The notes beneath the pieces were generated by a model. The model saw only the letters and a list, made by a program, of their open reading frames with translations, did no database searches and was not told where the DNA came from. The translations under genes and the position numbers were made by a program. Below are positions 7,101 to 8,615 of a DNA stretch of 8,615 nt, in pieces (the first letter of the stretch is position 1; every line of letters begins with the position of its first letter). Source of the stretch: UBA2883 sp050873965 (lineage in GTDB: Bacteria; Cyanobacteriota; Vampirovibrionia; Gastranaerophilales; Gastranaerophilaceae); NCBI GenBank assembly GCA_050873965.1, contig JBNMJS010000075.1:1-8615 (forward strand). The letters are read 5' to 3'.

Positions 7101-8424
7101 GAGCAGAACCTTCTGTGGCAATAACACCATTACCAATAAAAGAACTATTTTTTATTCCTTCTGTTATATCACCATTATTCCAAATAACACCACCTTGCGA
7201 AATAGAATCAATATTAAGTGAAGCATTTATAAGTTTATTATTAATAAAATCTCCTGTTATTGATTTTATTTGTGCAATAGAACCCTCTCCTTCTTGATAA
7301 TTAGAAATTATCCCTCCACATATTGAATTTTTACCATTTACCGAAGTTAGTTTAACACTATTATTATAAAAATTTGAATTAATATTCCCAATACTTGCTA
7401 TATTATTATTTCCGGCATCTGAAAATACATAGTTTCCAATTAATCCAGTATAAGAATCTTTAGAAACAATAATTGAATTAGAAATAAAATCTCCTGTTAT
7501 ATTCCCTATTTTGACAGAATTATTAATCGAATTCGTAATATTATAAAGATAATTTCCAATCAATCCACCACCAAATAAAGATAATACATTAACAATATTT
7601 TCATTAAAGTTTCCTGTTATATCTTCTATTTGAGTTAATTTATTTGATACTGTTTTATTATTAGTTGAGAAATTTCCAACTAATCCACCGCCACAAAAAA
7701 CTTGATGAGATTGGACATTATTTGAGATAAAATCTCCTTTTATATTTTTAATATATGTGAAATTAGAATTAGAAGAATAATTTCCAATCAATCCACCACC
7801 TGCACCATAATATTTAAATATAATATCATTATAAATAAAATTTCCGGTTATATTTCCTATTTGAGAAGTATTAATTGTTGTTTTAACGTCAACTCCTAAA
7901 TTATTTCCAATTAATCCACCACCATAAAGTAAACTAGTTATAGAAATTTTATTTAACACGAAATTTCCTGTAATATTACCGATTTCTAAAACATTCTCAT
8001 TTGAATTTTCACCAATAGTAGAAAATGTTCCTATCAATCCTCCACCAAAAATAGAAAGACTTGACTGAACAACATTTTCAATAAAATCTCCTTTTATATC
8101 ACCTATTTGAGCAACATTTTGAGAAGAAGATTTTGTATTTGCGAAAAATACACCGATAATTCCTCCACCAAATAAATTTTTACTATTATTTATAGAAATA
8201 TAATTTGAAATAAAATTCCCATTAATACTACCAATTTTATTAGTATTATTGTTTGAATAAATATTCGAAAAATTAAGACCAATTATTCCACTTCCGTTTA
8301 ACTGGTCACCAACTACTATATTATTAGAAATAAAATCTCCATACATGTTGTTTATTTGAGTGCTATTATTGTTAGATCTATAGGAAGTCAATTGATTTGA
8401 TACTATTCCACTACCAACCAACAT
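4165..8424 (-). CDS. Large repetitive autotransporter adhesin, 3' part of a longer gene (annotated start is internal)
   Basis: Type V secretion protein: the C-terminal barrel inserts in the outer membrane and the passenger should be displayed outside. Counting from the ATG at 8424 (1419 residues), 1-415 are an array of about 40-residue units with IGNITGDFISN and GGGLIGNY motifs. A module with GGAIY, FSGN and NAIYV lies at 428-538 and a second copy with GGAIY and NAIYL at 819-920. The GGAIY and FxxN motifs recall Pmp-type passengers. Each copy is followed by a DxDL-type beta segment (563-600, 965-1001). A linker (about 1001-1135) leads to the autotransporter beta-domain at 1136-1388 (GFWIKPYATFENVPL onward), near the usual 250-280 residues. 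About 30 residues follow the last predicted strand, which is unusual. The 8424 ATG lacks a Shine-Dalgarno sequence and signal peptide and lies inside the array; the frame is open to 8511. Upstream homology continues past a TAA, so the gene is probably interrupted. The bound target is unknown. Confidence 0.9.
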   Translation of the reverse strand: MLVGSGIVSNQLTSYRSNNNSTQINNMYGDFISNNIVVGDQLNGSGIIGLNFSNIYSNNNTNKIGSINGNFISNYISINNSKNLFGGGIIGVFFANTKSSSQNVAQIGDIKGDFIENVVQSSLSIFGGGLIGTFSTIGENSNENVLEIGNITGNFVLNKISITSLLYGGGLIGNNLGVDVKTTINTSQIGNITGNFIYNDIIFKYYGAGGGLIGNYSSNSNFTYIKNIKGDFISNNVQSHQVFCGGGLVGNFSTNNKTVSNKLTQIEDITGNFNENIVNVLSLFGGGLIGNYLYNITNSINNSVKIGNITGDFISNSIIVSKDSYTGLIGNYVFSDAGNNNIASIGNINSNFYNNSVKLTSVNGKNSICGGIISNYQEGEGSIAQIKSITGDFINNKLINASLNIDSISQGGVIWNNGDITEGIKNSSFIGNGVIATEGSAQGGAIYTTKNLSINADNGTTLFSGNYTQIGDDEKDYNAIYVASSSATLTLNSINNGVITFNDNIKGENGYTLNITGDISSIVNIHNTISNANLNVSGVGKVDFVDNITRDYNFVSITSDENVKYVIDIDLANKTSDKFITTSPSLGTITIDNLNYIGDNWEDFISSSFKIQVIKTQNNDLQLNLSDNLVPSVGVETKISTKETLRFDNVQAETKWNDTLNKYVDFKDIYGYLFLTKTDTTNDSIGVEVTKVETGSRILDTIGDTLMLVNQANIAIKSFNFDASSNVYNVTEDLGETAKGTLNINGVLSTTEVTDEATGVVSIVQKTSTINFDKKSGFELNNSTKLNVNNTTLTNALGSSNGSVISAINSDSEINLKNTSLVNNVSTGKGGAIYSKADVNISADNAVVNISRNIDTDGMNAIYLDNADKTLVFKSTNNALIKLDDKINGESGYNVNISGDDTSNVIINNNIDNANVTLGNTNIYLSKENLLNDSVSVTMDNTNLSVVNNSVGEMNVPTFNLVGANNIKVDADLKNQVMDRIIATNYNISGGAILNVSGINIINPTTERKVSIPFADSQLANSVAYTGINPVIYSPIYKYKASYDVNEADGMGYFTFVRGSSGNSNNYNPAVLVPSVIQQTGTYTTQLNTLNYAFQHADVFMNMPTMERVAYKNRNKYATSNIGVFSPLVTGEEMDGFWIKPYATFENVPLRNGPKVNSISYGTLVGYDEPMTSLKHGWDRVFTYYLGYNGASQNFSGIDCYQNGGLLGATMTLYKGKFFTATTLSAGATVGESHTMYGTEFSTTMFAGIGNKTGYNIEFNQGKFIIQPSMLLAYTFVNTFDYKNNAGVQINSDPTSMIQIAPTVRFVVNSKTGWQPYFAVGMVWNILAHSNIKANGEELPDMYIKPYVQYGLGLQKVVKDRFTAFGQAMIYNGGRNGISLSAGVRYALGKEHSKNFAGVPKIVKEIQPAIMGSLKYKEY
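4261..5019 (-). other. Autotransporter beta-barrel domain (outer-membrane translocator)
   Basis: Residues 1136-1388 of the ORF from 8424. Alternating hydrophobic and aromatic strands are visible, for example GFWIKPYATF, RVFTYYLGYNG, FFTATTLSAGATVG, KFIIQPSMLLAYTFVNTF, GWQPYFAVGMVWNI, IKPYVQYGLGLQKV, FTAFGQAMIYN and GISLSAGVRYALG. This is the layout of the Pfam autotransporter domain (PF03797) and is the basis for calling the protein a type Va autotransporter. Confidence 0.9.
5665..5970 (-). repeat. Passenger module B (GGAIY/NAIYL, second copy)
   Basis: Residues 819-920 repeat the plan of module A at 428-538: short FxxN-like start, GGAIY, NISADN, NAIYL, a TLVFKSTNN strand, DKINGESGYNVNISGD, then NNNIDNANV. 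Shared positions are clear at protein level but the DNA has diverged, so this is an old internal duplication. It should form part of a right-handed beta-helix. Confidence 0.75.
6811..7143 (-). repeat. Passenger module A (GGAIY/NAIYV, first copy)
   Basis: Residues 428-538 carry FIGN, AQGGAIY, LSINADNG, FSGN, NAIYVASS, LNSINNG, DNIKGENGYTLNITGD and NTISNANLNVSG. GGAIY with FxxN is the signature of Pmp-type passenger repeats. It directly follows the 40-residue array and is duplicated as module B about 390 residues downstream. Confidence 0.75.
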
Positions 8425-8615
8425 ACTATTTACATTTATATTATTACCTATAAAATTACTATCTATATCATCAATTATCGCTTTATTATTTGTAGAACCA
8501 TAATTATTATTTTATAAAATTCCTATTATTCCAGCACCTCTATTCTCTGTACCGGAAGATAATATAATAATATTATTTATAAGAAAATCACCTTTTATAA
8601 GCCCTATTGATATAC
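7178..8615 (-). repeat. Tandem array of about twelve 40-residue (120-bp) repeats
   Basis: The unit is roughly IGNITG(D/N)FISN, a variable stretch, GGGLIGNY, then an Asn/Ser-rich link. The phenylalanine of the GDF/GNF/SNF motif falls at plus-strand codons starting at 7246, 7369, 7486, 7606, 7729, 7837, 7960, 8083, 8212, 8332, 8452 and 8584. Spacing is 36-44 residues, mostly 39-43. Some DNA is identical between units: an 18-base match at 7243-7260 and 7483-7500 (exactly 240 bp apart), and a 22-base match at 7551-7572 and 7779-7800. The array continues beyond the window and is crossed by an in-frame stop. Such units should stack as beta-helix coils and can gain or lose copies by recombination. 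Confidence 0.85.
8512..8615 (-). pseudogene. Upstream in-frame continuation of the autotransporter, ending in TAA (partial)
   Basis: Reading the minus strand from the window edge, 33 codons with the same repeat signature (KGDFLINN, then GAGIIGIL) end in TAA at 8514-8512. The next 29 codons, before the ATG at 8424, continue the repeat without a break (DDIDSNFIGNN). The GDF-to-SNF spacing across the stop is 44 residues, in line with the rest of the array, so there is no frameshift. By alignment with the unit GIIGLNFSN, the stop replaces a residue right after the GIIG motif. The true start and signal peptide must lie outside the window. This is either a nonsense mutation in one long gene or a base-calling error. 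Confidence 0.7.

Noticed and set aside
5939..7297. Several plus-strand open frames antisense to the autotransporter gene.
   Set aside because: The repetitive Asn/Thr/Ser-rich minus-strand coding leaves few plus-strand stops by composition; none has a start signal or recognisable protein.
8422..8424. ATG at 8424 as the genuine autotransporter start.
   Set aside because: There is no Shine-Dalgarno sequence, no signal peptide, and repeat homology continues in frame upstream of it.
7178..8615. Regular repeats considered as a CRISPR array.
   Set aside because: The period is about 120 bp, the repeats are only partly identical in DNA, and the whole stretch encodes a repeating protein motif in one frame.

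Overview
The window is strongly AT-rich bacterial DNA. It carries four protein genes or gene parts and no RNA gene, CRISPR array, insertion sequence or phage module that I can recognise. The organism is a diderm, because the last 4.4 kb encode a type V autotransporter with an outer-membrane beta-barrel. The barrel sequence (GFWIKPYATFENVPL, KTGYN, FVNTFDYKNNAGV, GWQPYFAVGMVWN, NGGRNG), the GGAIY/NAIYL passenger modules and the VSFTG motif near the start of the unknown protein remind me of gut Melainabacteria/Vampirovibrionia (order Gastranaerophilales). That placement is from memory of such proteins, not from a search.

Layout: 1-482 (-) is the N-terminal 160 residues of a TsaC/Sua5-family threonylcarbamoyl-AMP synthase, cut by the window edge. 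483-576 is a 94-bp divergent promoter region. 577-2304 (+) is a complete adenine deaminase (ade). Six bases later and tail-to-tail, 2311-3822 (-) is a 503-residue protein of unknown function. 3823-4164 is a 342-bp intergenic stretch holding a 14-bp palindrome, a 14-bp inverted repeat and a terminator-like hairpin. 4165-8615 (-) is the 3' part of a very large autotransporter adhesin gene that runs off the window.

The genes do not form one pathway. TsaC belongs to tRNA t6A modification, Ade to purine salvage, and the autotransporter to the cell surface; the 503-residue protein is unassigned. The most informative observation is in the autotransporter. The 40-residue repeat array of its passenger continues in the same frame upstream through a TAA codon at 8512-8514. 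The first available ATG (8424) therefore lies inside the array, has no ribosome-binding site and no signal peptide, and is unlikely to be the true start. The gene looks interrupted by a nonsense codon, unless the base call is wrong or the stop is bypassed or exchanged by repeat recombination. I see no convincing evidence of a wholly new multi-gene system.
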